DNA of 64,000 nt from Streptomyces sp. NBC_01463 (GTDB lineage: Bacteria > Actinomycetota > Actinomycetes > Streptomycetales > Streptomycetaceae): NCBI GenBank assembly GCA_036227345.1, contig CP109468.1, positions 620,001 through 684,000 of the forward strand, read 5' to 3'. Positions 25,894 through 33,882 of this stretch are shown piece by piece. The position numbers and the translations under genes were made by a program. The notes beneath the pieces were generated by a model. It was not told where the DNA came from. It did no database searches and worked only from the letters and a program-made list of their open reading frames with translations. Positions within the stretch are counted from its first letter, which is position 1. Each line of letters opens with the position of its first letter.

Positions 25894-26100
25894 GCGGTGA
25901 CGGTCCTCGCTGCTCGGTGTTGCCAGGGGTCACGGGTGGGGGCGTCGTCGAGTACGGCGTCGAGCAGGGTCCGGGTGTACGGGTCCTGCGGATTGCCGAG
26001 GATCTGTTCGGCGGGGCCGGACTCCACGATGCGGCCGGCGCTCATCACGGCCACCCGGTCGCAGATGTCGGCGAAGGCCGGGCCGAACTCGCACCGGAGC
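25890..26100 (-). pseudogene. truncated DppD/OppD-type ATPase, C-terminal stub
   Basis: Only the last ~70 residues of a peptide-ABC ATPase remain: [32 protein letters not shown] and PTRDPWQHR. In intact members the first of these follows the ITHDL switch region. The homology stops near 26090-26100. Walker A, signature and Walker B are all missing. The same frame stays open to 26309 by chance over the start of the GH20 gene, so an automatic call might report a false 139-aa protein. The stop overlaps the start of the DppF-like gene. The cause is probably a deletion joining this stub to the GH20 region. Confidence 0.8.
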
Positions 26101-26117
26101 GGGCCGCGCAGAGCCCC

Positions 26118-26161
26118 AGGGGGCCGGACCGCCGAACCTGACCACGCCGCTCCGGCCCCCT
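26118..26161. repeat. 11-bp perfect inverted repeat at the GH20/ABC junction
   Basis: AGGGGGCCGGA (26118-26128) and TCCGGCCCCCT (26151-26161) are exact reverse complements 22 bp apart. The pair lies between the stub breakpoint and the GH20 start. It could be a terminator or leader hairpin carried with the GH20 gene. Confidence 0.5.
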
Positions 26162-26190
26162 GGATCCACCCGCACAGAGGGAGAAGTCCC

Positions 26191-27825
26191 ATGAACGCCG
26201 TCATCCCCCACGCCGATCCCGCGCCGCCGGCCGCCGGCGGAGCACTCGTGGCCTCGGGCCGCTGGCAGGTGGTGGCGGGTGACCCGGCCCTGGAACAGGT
26301 CGCCGACACCCTGCGCGCACTGCTCGCCCCGCACCTGTCCGACCGCCTGCTGCCGGCCGGGACGCGTCACACCGGGGTTCCCACGCTGACGCTCGCCCTC
26401 GACGACCTGCCCCGGGCGGCCCCCCGGACGACGCTGGGGGTGGACCCGGCGGGCGGCGCGCACCCGGCCGACGAGGCGTACCGGCTCCGGGTCACCGCCG
26501 ACGGCATCACCTGCCTGGCCCGCACCGCGGAAGGGGCCTTCCGGGCCGGTACCACCGCCGCGCAGCTGATCGCCACGGCCCACGGGACGGGCGAACTCCC
26601 CTTCCAGGAAGTGGCGGACGCCCCGCGGTACGCCTGGCGCGGCCTCATGGTGGACCCGGCCCGCACCTTCCTCACCCCGGACGAACTGCGCCGGATCATC
26701 GACCTCGCCGCGCTCTACAAGCTCAACGTGCTGCACCTGCACCTCACCGACAACGAGGGCTGGCGCATCGAACTCCCGGGCACGCCCCGGCTGACGGAGA
26801 CCGGAGCGGACGGTCGGGCGCGGGACTTCTACACCGTGGCCGACTACCGGTCCCTCCAGGAGTACGCGGCCCGGCGCTTCGTCACCCTCGTCCCCGAGAT
26901 CGACCTGCCGGGCCACTGCCGCACCCTCCGCGAGGCCGTACCGGGGCTGCGCGAGGCACCGGCCCCGGCCGGCCTCAAGGAGCGCTTCCCGTTCGTCCCG
27001 CCGCTGGACCTGACCGACGAGGCCACCCACGCGGCGGTTACCCGGATCCTCGCCGATGTCTGCGAACTGACCACCGGCCCCCACGTCCACATCGGCGCCG
27101 ACGAGGCGTTCGGCGCGACGCCCGAGAGCTTCGCCGCGTCCGTACGCGAACTGCGCGCGATCGTCCGCGCGTTCGGCAAGCGTCCGGTCGGCTGGCAGGA
27201 GTCGTCCCGCGCCGGGATCGAGCCGCGGGACATCGCCCAGCACTGGGTGGACGTGCCGATGATGGACCTGCCCGACACCTCCGAGGAGCTCGCCGGCCGT
27301 CCCGAGCTCGCGACCGCGGGCATGACCCCGGAGATCGTCGGGGCGCTCAAGTCGTTCTTCGCCCCCACGGACCAGGACGTCGAGCGGGTCGTCGAAGCGG
27401 GCGGGCGGATTCTGCTGTCGCCCCAGTCCCATCTGTACCTGGACCGGCCGTACGCCGCCGAGTCCGTACCGCCCGAGCAGGCCGGGACGGCCGGCCGGAT
27501 CGGCTTCACCGCCTACCGCCCCCGGAGCATCCGCCCTGGGAGGGTGACGACCGGCAGGACCGCGGCTGATCCGGCACCGGGAGGGCGGCATCGGGTCCCG
27601 GACGTCCGCGATCCAGGCCGTTGGCGGTCCCGAACACCGGGGTCTGGAACACCCGTTCCCCAACTCCTCCCGCACGGGCCGTTACCGGCACTTCCCGGGG
27701 CCGTTCTCAGGGCGTCGGCAGCCCCTGCCCGGACCCTCCCGGAGGACGACGTGGTGTCTTGTGCCCCTGTGCCCGTACGGGCTCCGGCACGTCCGCGTTC
27801 CCTCCCGACGATCGGAGCGCCTTGA
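26191..27825 (+). CDS. GH20 beta-N-acetylhexosaminidase with replaced C-terminus
   Basis: 544 residues from ATG 26191 (GGGAG seven bases upstream); no signal peptide. Residues to about 450 are a normal GH20 enzyme: [44 protein letters not shown] and HIGADEAFG with catalytic pair Asp304-Glu305, then VGWQES and [18 protein letters not shown]. After AYRPRSI (about 27525) the expected Trp-rich end of the active site is missing. About 95 low-complexity Pro/Arg residues follow and end at the TGATG start of the NUDIX gene. Active-site closure is therefore lost and activity is doubtful. It is probably a decayed gene. Confidence 0.7.
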   Translation: MNAVIPHADPAPPAAGGALVASGRWQVVAGDPALEQVADTLRALLAPHLSDRLLPAGTRHTGVPTLTLALDDLPRAAPRTTLGVDPAGGAHPADEAYRLRVTADGITCLARTAEGAFRAGTTAAQLIATAHGTGELPFQEVADAPRYAWRGLMVDPARTFLTPDELRRIIDLAALYKLNVLHLHLTDNEGWRIELPGTPRLTETGADGRARDFYTVADYRSLQEYAARRFVTLVPEIDLPGHCRTLREAVPGLREAPAPAGLKERFPFVPPLDLTDEATHAAVTRILADVCELTTGPHVHIGADEAFGATPESFAASVRELRAIVRAFGKRPVGWQESSRAGIEPRDIAQHWVDVPMMDLPDTSEELAGRPELATAGMTPEIVGALKSFFAPTDQDVERVVEAGGRILLSPQSHLYLDRPYAAESVPPEQAGTAGRIGFTAYRPRSIRPGRVTTGRTAADPAPGGRHRVPDVRDPGRWRSRTPGSGTPVPQLLPHGPLPALPGAVLRASAAPARTLPEDDVVSCAPVPVRAPARPRSLPTIGAP

Positions 27826-28406
27826 TGACTCCCCCGGTTCACTCGCAGTCCCGCACGCTCCCGCGCGGGAACCGGCCACCGGCAGGACGCGAGGACCGGC
27901 CGGCGAGCCCGGAATGGCTGCCGCCGGAGGAGTACGCCGAGACCGTGCTGAAGGCGACCGCGTTCGCCTGCCTGTACTTCACCGACGAGCACGACCGTCC
28001 GCTGCAGTTGAAGGCGGTGTACTCCCGTACCCATGTGTGGCAGTTGGTCGGGGGAACGATGGACCCGGGCGAGCGGCCGTGGGAGACGGCCCTGCGGGAG
28101 TGCCGGGAGGAGACCGGGATGGACTTCGAGGGCCCCGCCCGGCTCCTGGCGACGGTCTTCGGCCAGCCGGGCGCGGAGTGGCCCTACGCGACCATCGGCT
28201 TCGTCTTCGACGGCGGCCGGCTCACCGCCGGGCAGATCAGCGCCCTGACCCTGGACCCGGCCGAGCACGACGACGCACGCGTGCTGCCGCTGCCCGAGTG
28301 GCGGGCGCTCATGTCACCGAGGGACTTCGCCCGGCTGGAGGCGGTCGCGGAGGCCCGCCGGACCGGCACGGCCGCGTACGTCGGCGCGTGGGACTGGGAC
28401 GACTGA
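27825..28406 (+). CDS. NUDIX hydrolase
   Basis: 193 residues. The NUDIX box is complete: GGTMDPGERPWETALRECRE followed by ETGM, matching GX5EX7REUXEEXGU. The flanking VWQLVGG and WPYATIGFVFDGG are typical, as is the C-terminal AEHDDARVLPLPEW. It hydrolyses a nucleoside-diphosphate-linked substrate with Mg, but which one cannot be told. The ATG at 27825 has GGAG seven bases upstream and overlaps the stop of the read-through GH20 frame by one base (TGATG). That overlap is probably a by-product of the rearrangement rather than true coupling. Confidence 0.88.
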   Translation: MTPPVHSQSRTLPRGNRPPAGREDRPASPEWLPPEEYAETVLKATAFACLYFTDEHDRPLQLKAVYSRTHVWQLVGGTMDPGERPWETALRECREETGMDFEGPARLLATVFGQPGAEWPYATIGFVFDGGRLTAGQISALTLDPAEHDDARVLPLPEWRALMSPRDFARLEAVAEARRTGTAAYVGAWDWDD

Positions 28407-28483
28407 CACCGGGAGGCCGCGGCCGGCGGCGGCCCGGGTACGCTGCCCGGGGTCCGGCCCTTCTCGCTGAGCGGAACGATCCC

Positions 28484-28771
28484 ATGCAGGTTGTCTTCAC
28501 CGGCCGCGTCGTGGAATGGCGCGGTCCCTCGCCGTTCTACTTCGCCGCCGTGCCCGAGGAACAGGCCGCCGACATCCGTGAGGTGGCCGCGCTGGCCACG
28601 TACGGCTGGGGAGCGGTCCCCGTCGACGCCGAGATCGGCGGGACGGCCTTCACCACCTCGCTCTTCCCCAGGGACGGCGGCTATCTGCTGCCGCTCAAGA
28701 ACGCGGTGCGCAAGCCGCAGAACCTCGCCGCCGGCGACGACGTGGCCGTGCGGCTGACCGTCCGCCTCTGA
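28484..28771 (+). CDS. DUF1905 domain protein
   Basis: 95 residues from ATG 28484. FTGRVVEWRGPSPFYFAAVP, YGWGAVPVDAEIGGTAFTTS, LFPRDGGYLLPLKNAVRKPQ and DDVAVRLTVRL match the DUF1905 beta-barrel family, which is widespread in actinobacteria and has no defined function. It is a stand-alone domain here; some relatives are fused to a bacteriocin-protection YdeI-type domain. It has about 77 bp on the upstream side and 47 bp on the downstream side, all on the same strand. Confidence 0.85.
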   Translation: MQVVFTGRVVEWRGPSPFYFAAVPEEQAADIREVAALATYGWGAVPVDAEIGGTAFTTSLFPRDGGYLLPLKNAVRKPQNLAAGDDVAVRLTVRL

Positions 28772-28805
28772 GCACACCGCCCCGGGGCCGCACCCGCGGC
28801 GCCGG

Positions 28806-28811
28806 TAGCGT
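28806..28811 (+). promoter_or_regulatory. candidate -10 for leaderless phosphotransferase gene
   Basis: TAGCGT lies seven bases before ATG 28819, with no Shine-Dalgarno between. This is the usual form of a leaderless streptomycete promoter. Confidence 0.4.
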
Positions 28812-28818
28812 GACGGGC

Positions 28819-29634
28819 ATGACGAGCGAGGGTGATACGCCACCAGGCGAAGAGCTGACCGGCGGCATGATGAACGCGGGTGCGGTCTTCCGCCGCGGTG
28901 ACCTGGTGGAACGTCCGGCGCCGCGCACCGCGCGCGCCCTCCACGCCCACCTCATCGCACTGCGTGAACGGGGCTTCGACGCGGCCCCGGTTCCGGTCCG
29001 GCTCACCGAGGACGGCCGCGAGCAACTGACGTACCTCCCCGGCGACGTGGCGCTGCCGCCGTTTCCGGAGTGGGTGATGACGGAGGCCGCACTGCGGTCG
29101 GTGGGCAGGCTGCTGCGGCGTCTGCACGACGTGTCGGCGGCCGTCCCGGTCGACACCCTCGCCGACTGGCCGCGGGCCCTGTCCGACCCGGCGGGAGGCA
29201 CGGTCCTCTGCCACAACGACGTGTGCCCGGAGAACGTCGTCTTCCGTGACGGCCGGGCGACGGCCCTGATCGACTTCGACCTGGCGGCTCCCGGCCGCCC
29301 CGTGTGGGACGTCGCCATGACGGCGCTGTACTGGGTTCCGGTGCGGGATCCCGAGTCCACGGCGGCGCAGTATCCCGCGGGGCTCGACACGGCGGGGCGG
29401 CTGCGGATCCTCGCCGACAGTTACGGCCTCTCCCGGCGGGAGCGCGCCGAACTGCCCGGCGTCATCGAGGAGGCCACCGCGTCCTGCCGGGCGTTCGTCG
29501 TCGGCCGGGTCGCCGACGGTGACCCGGTCTACGTCCGGGCGCTGGCCGAGCGGGGTGGCATGCGCCGCTGGGACCGCAGGCAGGAGTGGCTGGCCGCGCA
29601 ACGCGAGGTGTTCACCGCCGCCTTGCTGGACTGA
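28819..29634 (+). CDS. aminoglycoside/choline-type phosphotransferase
   Basis: 271 residues. HNDVCPENVVF is the catalytic loop (Brenner motif HxDxxxxN; here Asp with Asn for metal), and ALIDFDLAAPGRPVWDVA is the metal-binding DFD segment. These place it in the APH protein-kinase-like family, whose members phosphorylate aminoglycosides, choline, homoserine or other small alcohols. The N-terminal nucleotide-binding lobe is short and lacks an obvious P-loop lysine, so the substrate remains open. The start at ATG 28819 fits a leaderless promoter; an ATG at 28810 is possible. It is convergent with the siderophore permease. Confidence 0.83.
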   Translation: MTSEGDTPPGEELTGGMMNAGAVFRRGDLVERPAPRTARALHAHLIALRERGFDAAPVPVRLTEDGREQLTYLPGDVALPPFPEWVMTEAALRSVGRLLRRLHDVSAAVPVDTLADWPRALSDPAGGTVLCHNDVCPENVVFRDGRATALIDFDLAAPGRPVWDVAMTALYWVPVRDPESTAAQYPAGLDTAGRLRILADSYGLSRRERAELPGVIEEATASCRAFVVGRVADGDPVYVRALAERGGMRRWDRRQEWLAAQREVFTAALLD

Positions 29635-29636
29635 GG

Positions 29637-29694
29637 GCGTCCGGCACCGGTACCGGACGCGCCTCGGCCGGACGCCGGGAGCGGCCGGCCGAGG
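29637..29694. terminator. double hairpin between convergent genes
   Basis: GCGTCCGG/CCGGACGC (29637-29644, 29653-29660) is followed by CCTCGGCC/GGCCGAGG (29662-29669, 29687-29694). They lie between the phosphotransferase and permease stops and should terminate both directions. Confidence 0.6.
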
Positions 29695-29712
29695 GGGTCG
29701 GGTGGCCCCGTC

Positions 29713-31851
29713 CTACCTCTCCGCCTTGGACCGCCAGAGCAGCCAGGCGAAGTACGGGGCCCCGACCACGGCAGTCCCCACGCCCACCGGAATCTGTGCG
29801 GGTGCGATGACCGTACGGCCGATGGTGTCCGCGACGACGACCAGCAGGGACCCCAGCAGAGCGGCCACCGGCAGGACCCGCCCGTGGCGCTGGCCCACCA
29901 GGGCGCGTGCGGCGTGCGGCGCCACGAGTCCGACGAAGCCGATGACACCGACCGCCGACACCGCGGTGGCGGTGAGCACGACGGCGATGGCGAGCAGGCC
30001 GAGCCGGTTCGTGCCGAGCCGGATTCCGAGCAGGCGCGGGGTGTCGGCGTCCAGCCCGATGAGGTCGAGTTCGCGGCGCCGGGCCGCGAGCACCGGCAGG
30101 GCGACGACCAGTGCGGCGAGTACGGGAAGGGTCTCCGGGAAGGTGCGCCCGTACGTCGATCCGGCGAGCCAGGCCAGTGCCTTCGTGCCGTTGAACGGGT
30201 CGGTCAGCACGATGAGGAGGCTGACGAACGCCGCGGCGCCCGCCGACACGCCGATGCCGATCAGCACCAGCCGGTTCTGCTCCAGTCCGCGCCGGGCTGC
30301 GAGGCCGAAGACGAGCGCGGCGGCGCCCGCCGCTCCGGCCAGGGCGGAACCGCTGACCGCCCAGTAGCTCGCGAGCGGTACGGCCGTCAGCGTGATGACG
30401 GCGCCCGCTCCCGCTCCCCCGACGACCCCGAGAATGCCGGGTTCGGCAAGGGGGTTGCGCGAGACCGCCTGCACCACGGTTCCCGCGACCGCGAGCGCGG
30501 CCCCGGCCAGCAGCGCGGCCGCGATCCGCGGCATCCGGCTGTCCAGGACGTAGGTGACGAACCGTCCGGAGCGTCCGGTGAGCCAGTTGACCACGTCCCC
30601 GAGCAGCAGCGGCGCGTCGCCCAGGAGTGCCGAGGCGACGACGGTCGCGGCGAGAGCGGCGCCGAGCACCACGAGGGTGACGACGAAGGCCCGGCGGCTG
30701 CGGAGGCGGACGAAGGCCGCCGCGGGGCCGCTGTCCCCCACGTCGTGGGAGCGGTAGGCGAGGGCGACGAGGACGACCGCGCCGAAGAAGCTGGTGACGA
30801 TGCCGGTCGGTACGGCGGCGCCCGCCTGGCCGCCGAAGAGCGCGCGCAGCAGCACATCGGCACCGAGCACGACGAACACGCCGGCCACCGAAGAGGCGGG
30901 CACGAACACGCGGTGGCGCAGCAGCGCGGGCACCCGGGCGCCGAGCAGGCGCACGATGGCCGGTGCGCACAGTCCGACGAAGCCGATGGGACCGGCGACG
31001 GTGACGGAGACGGCCGCGAGGACGACGGCGAGGACGACCGTGACCGCCCGGGTGACGCGGGGGCTGACGCCGACCACGGCGGCGTTGTCGTCGCCGAGGG
31101 CGAGGATGTCCAGCCGTCGGCCGAGCACGATCAGCCCGGCGAGTGCCACCAGGGCGACCGGGGCGAGGGGGTTGATCGTCTGCATGCCGATCTGTGCCAG
31201 TGAGCCGTTGCCCCAGGCGTAGAGACCGGTCGTCTGCTGGGCGCGCAGGAGGAGGAGCATCTGGCTCAGGCCGCTGAGTCCGAGGGTGAGCGCGGAGCCG
31301 GCGAGGACGAGCCGGGTCGGGCCCGCTCCGGCCCGGGCGAGTCCCAGGACGACGGCGGCGGCGAGGAGTCCGCCGATCAGGGCCGTGCTGCCCGCCATGA
31401 GGGGCGGCAGGGTGATGCCGAACGCGGCGACGGCGACGACCGCGAGGTAGGCGCCGGCGTCGACGGCGAGCGTGTCGGGCGACGCCAGCACGTTGCGGGA
31501 AACGGACTGCAGTGCGGCGCCCGCGGCGCCGAGGGTGCAGCCGACGACCAGTCCCGCGGCGAGGCGCGGCAGCCGGGACGCGACGAGGACGGCGTCGGCC
31601 TGGGCCGGTCCGTCGTCGCCGCCCGGCAGTTGTGCGGCGAAGGCCCGCCAGAGGGAGTGCGGTCCGACGGTCGCCGTGCCCTGGCTGATGTGCACGGCCG
31701 TCAGGACGAGCAGGGCCAGGAGAGCGCCGAGTGCCATGAGGGGCAGACTGCCGCGCCGGGCCGGCCGGGCGGCCGCGGCGGAGTGCGAGGACTCCGCCGG
31801 GCCGGCCGGTGACACGGGTGCGGCCTTCGCCGTACGGGTGCTCACGTTCAC
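29713..31851 (-). CDS. iron-siderophore ABC permease, fused two-domain FecCD type (FhuB-like)
   Basis: 712 residues. Two FecCD permease units lie in tandem. The first has RLPRLAAGLVVGCTLGAAGA, NVLASPDTLAVDAGAYLA and GPIGFVGLCAPAIVRLL. The second repeats the pattern with RMPRIAAALLAGAALAVAGT, NPLAEPGILGVVGGAGAGAV and GVIGFVGLVAPHAARALVG. Together they make about 20 membrane helices, so one polypeptide supplies both halves of the channel, as in FhuB. The start is GTG 31851, overlapping the binding-protein TGA (GTGA); a longer frame to 32802 lies antisense to nothing real and is rejected. It pairs with the adjacent binding protein and ATPase for ferric-siderophore import. Confidence 0.92.
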   Translation of the reverse strand: MNVSTRTAKAAPVSPAGPAESSHSAAAARPARRGSLPLMALGALLALLVLTAVHISQGTATVGPHSLWRAFAAQLPGGDDGPAQADAVLVASRLPRLAAGLVVGCTLGAAGAALQSVSRNVLASPDTLAVDAGAYLAVVAVAAFGITLPPLMAGSTALIGGLLAAAVVLGLARAGAGPTRLVLAGSALTLGLSGLSQMLLLLRAQQTTGLYAWGNGSLAQIGMQTINPLAPVALVALAGLIVLGRRLDILALGDDNAAVVGVSPRVTRAVTVVLAVVLAAVSVTVAGPIGFVGLCAPAIVRLLGARVPALLRHRVFVPASSVAGVFVVLGADVLLRALFGGQAGAAVPTGIVTSFFGAVVLVALAYRSHDVGDSGPAAAFVRLRSRRAFVVTLVVLGAALAATVVASALLGDAPLLLGDVVNWLTGRSGRFVTYVLDSRMPRIAAALLAGAALAVAGTVVQAVSRNPLAEPGILGVVGGAGAGAVITLTAVPLASYWAVSGSALAGAAGAAALVFGLAARRGLEQNRLVLIGIGVSAGAAAFVSLLIVLTDPFNGTKALAWLAGSTYGRTFPETLPVLAALVVALPVLAARRRELDLIGLDADTPRLLGIRLGTNRLGLLAIAVVLTATAVSAVGVIGFVGLVAPHAARALVGQRHGRVLPVAALLGSLLVVVADTIGRTVIAPAQIPVGVGTAVVGAPYFAWLLWRSKAER

Positions 31852-32822
31852 TTGGTCAGTGCGTCCACGACCGCGTCGACGTACTGCCTCATCGAGGCCG
31901 TGCCGCCGAACATCCAGACGCCGTCGGGGAGCCGGTGGACGTCGCCCTTCTTCACGAAGGGGAGCGACTTCCAGACCGCGTTGTCCTTCAGTCCGTCGGC
32001 GAACGGGTCGCCGCCGTCGGAGTCGTTGGCGATGTAGACGAACGAGGAGTCGCCGATCCTGGTGAGGCCCTCGACGTCGGTGGCCGCCAGCCCGTAGGCC
32101 TTGTCCCCCTTCATCGTCCACGGGCTGACCAGGCCGAGTTCGGTGTTGACGTCGGTGAGCAGCGATCCCTTGACGAACGGGCGCACCGAGACCTGGCTGC
32201 CCTCCTTCCAGCCGTCGGCGAAGGCGACCTTCTCGCCGGCGAGTCCGGCGGCGGCGATCTCCTTCCTGCCGTCGGCGAGCTTCTTCCGGAAGGAGGCGAT
32301 CTCGGTCCTGGCCTTGTCCTGGGTGCCGGTGGCCTCGGCGATGAGGTTCACGTTGTCGGTCATCCGGTCGATCTGACGGCTCGCGTCGGCCGCCTTCACC
32401 ACGATGAGGGGGGCCACCTTGGAGAGTTGCTTGATGGCGGAGCCGCTCAGGTCGTCCGTGGCGACGATCAGGTCGGGCTTGAGGCCGGCGACCGTGTCGA
32501 CGCTGGGTTCGCCGCGGGTGCCTATGTCCGTGACGCCCTTGGGCAGCGGGGCCGCGGTGTCGTAGGCGTTGTAGCCCTTCACGTCGGCGACGCCGACCGG
32601 GTCGACGCCCAGGGTGATGAGCGATTCGACGACGTTCCATTCGGTGCCGACGACGCGCTTGGCGGGCCCGTCGAGCTTCACCTTCTGGCCGCGCGAGTCG
32701 GTGACGGTCAGCGTGGAGTCCGCGACCGTCTCCTTCTCGGGTGCCTCGGAGGTGCCGCAGCCGACGAGGGTGACCGCCGTGGCCGCCGCGATCGCGGGCC
32801 ATGCCCAGTGCTTGGTCGTCAT
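31848..32822 (-). CDS. iron-siderophore ABC transporter substrate-binding lipoprotein
   Basis: 324 residues. The lipoprotein signal ends at TLVGC (Cys22), so it is anchored outside the membrane. The periplasmic-binding fold of the FecB/FhuD class is shown by RVVGTEWNVVESLITLGVDP, VGVADVKGYN, PSVDTVAGLKPDLIVATDDL and LSKVAPLIVV. It captures ferric siderophore and delivers it to the fused permease. It is the second gene of the iron-box operon, seven bases after the ATPase gene. Which siderophore it binds cannot be read from sequence. Confidence 0.9.
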   Translation of the reverse strand: MTTKHWAWPAIAAATAVTLVGCGTSEAPEKETVADSTLTVTDSRGQKVKLDGPAKRVVGTEWNVVESLITLGVDPVGVADVKGYNAYDTAAPLPKGVTDIGTRGEPSVDTVAGLKPDLIVATDDLSGSAIKQLSKVAPLIVVKAADASRQIDRMTDNVNLIAEATGTQDKARTEIASFRKKLADGRKEIAAAGLAGEKVAFADGWKEGSQVSVRPFVKGSLLTDVNTELGLVSPWTMKGDKAYGLAATDVEGLTRIGDSSFVYIANDSDGGDPFADGLKDNAVWKSLPFVKKGDVHRLPDGVWMFGGTASMRQYVDAVVDALTK

Positions 32823-32828
32823 GGTTGT

Positions 32829-33737
32829 TCAGGGCCTTTCGAGCCGGAGGTGGTGACGTCCCACCGCACGGGTGCGGGGGGTGCCGGTGGCGAGGTCGGT
32901 CTCGACCTCGATGCGGATGCCGTAGGTGTCGGTGAGCAGTTCGGGGTCGTACACCTGGGCGGGGGTGCCCGCGGCGGCGACGCGGCCCGCGGAGAGCAGG
33001 ACGATCCGGTCCGCCACCGCGGCCGCCTGGTCCAGGTCGTGCAGAACGACCCCGATGGTCACGCCATGGGTGTCGGCGAGGTCCCGGACGAGGTCCAGGA
33101 CCTCCACCTGGTAGCGCAGGTCGAGATAGGTCGTGGGCTCGTCGAGCAGCAGCACCTCGGTGTCCTGGGCCAGGCAGCAGGCGAACCAGACGCGCTGCAA
33201 CTGGCCGCCGGAGAGGCTTTCGACGCCGCGGTCGGCGAGCTCGGTGACGTTCGTGACGGCGAGGGCGTGCTCGACGAGCCGCGCCCCGTCCGGGTCGCTG
33301 CCGCGCAGCCGGCTGCGGTAGGGGTGGCGTCCGAAGGCCACCACCTCGCGGACGCTGAGACCGGCAGGGGTCGCGCGGCTCTGTGCGAGGAGTGTGATGC
33401 GCCGGGCGAAGTCGGTACGTGAGAGGGCGAGGGCGTCGACGGGACCGCCGTCGCCCTCCTCCAGGGTGATGCTGCCGGTACGGGCCCGGTGCAGGCGGGC
33501 GACGGCACGCAACAGGGTCGACTTCCCGCTGCCGTTCGGGCCGATCAGTGCGGTGACCTGGCCGCGCGGCAGCCGCAGGTCGGCCTGGTGCACGACGTCG
33601 GTGCCGTCGTAGGCGACCGTGAGGTCCGTCGCGGCGAGCCCGGACCGGGCGGCGGAGTCCCCGGCGGGCACGCCGGGTTCGGCCACGGCGCGGCCACGCG
33701 GTGGGGTGTCTTCTCGGTCGAGTGGAGTCACGATCAC
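32829..33737 (-). CDS. iron-siderophore ABC transporter ATP-binding protein (FecE/FepC-like)
   Basis: 302 residues. Walker A GPNGSGKST, Q-loop LLAQSRATPAG, signature LSGGQLQR, Walker B VLLLDEPTTYLDLRYQ and switch VLHDLDQA are intact. The sequence after Walker A (LLRAVARLHRARTGSI) and the GRHPYRSR segment are typical of siderophore ATPases. It is the first gene of the operon ATPase-binding protein-permease. The GTG at 33737 lies only five bases after the iron box and has no Shine-Dalgarno, so the mRNA is probably nearly leaderless. A GTG two codons later is an alternative. Transcription should be shut off by iron-loaded DmdR/IdeR. Confidence 0.92.
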   Translation of the reverse strand: MIVTPLDREDTPPRGRAVAEPGVPAGDSAARSGLAATDLTVAYDGTDVVHQADLRLPRGQVTALIGPNGSGKSTLLRAVARLHRARTGSITLEEGDGGPVDALALSRTDFARRITLLAQSRATPAGLSVREVVAFGRHPYRSRLRGSDPDGARLVEHALAVTNVTELADRGVESLSGGQLQRVWFACCLAQDTEVLLLDEPTTYLDLRYQVEVLDLVRDLADTHGVTIGVVLHDLDQAAAVADRIVLLSAGRVAAAGTPAQVYDPELLTDTYGIRIEVETDLATGTPRTRAVGRHHLRLERP

Positions 33738-33741
33738 GGGG

Positions 33742-33760
33742 CGAGGTTAGCCTAACCTAA
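33742..33760 (-). promoter_or_regulatory. iron box (DmdR/IdeR/DtxR operator)
   Basis: On the minus strand the 19 bases read TTAGGTTAGGCTAACCTCG, matching the classic TTAGGTTAGGCTAACCTAA box at all but the last two positions. TAGGCT inside it can serve as the -10. It lies directly before the siderophore-uptake ATPase start and indicates iron repression of the operon. Confidence 0.9.
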
Positions 33761-33882
33761 CCATGAATGAAAACCGGCCACCCCTCGCAGGTCGATGGCC
33801 GGTTCACTGCGGGTCGCGCGCTGCCCCGAGGCGGCGGTCGGCCGGACTCGGGGTCAGCGCGCGGGTCGGCGCGGACCGGCTG

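Noticed and set aside
26118..26161. Insertion-sequence ends around the GH20 junction
   Set aside because: The 11-bp inverted repeats are only 22 bp apart, no transposase gene exists and no target-site duplication was found.
25890..26309. A 139-aa intact protein on the minus strand
   Set aside because: Only the last ~70 codons have homology; the rest is chance extension antisense to the GH20 gene.
29713..32802. A single 1029-aa frame covering permease plus N-terminal extension
   Set aside because: The extension runs through the real binding-protein gene in another frame and reads as Arg/Gly-rich noise. GTG 31851 with a GTGA overlap is the true start.
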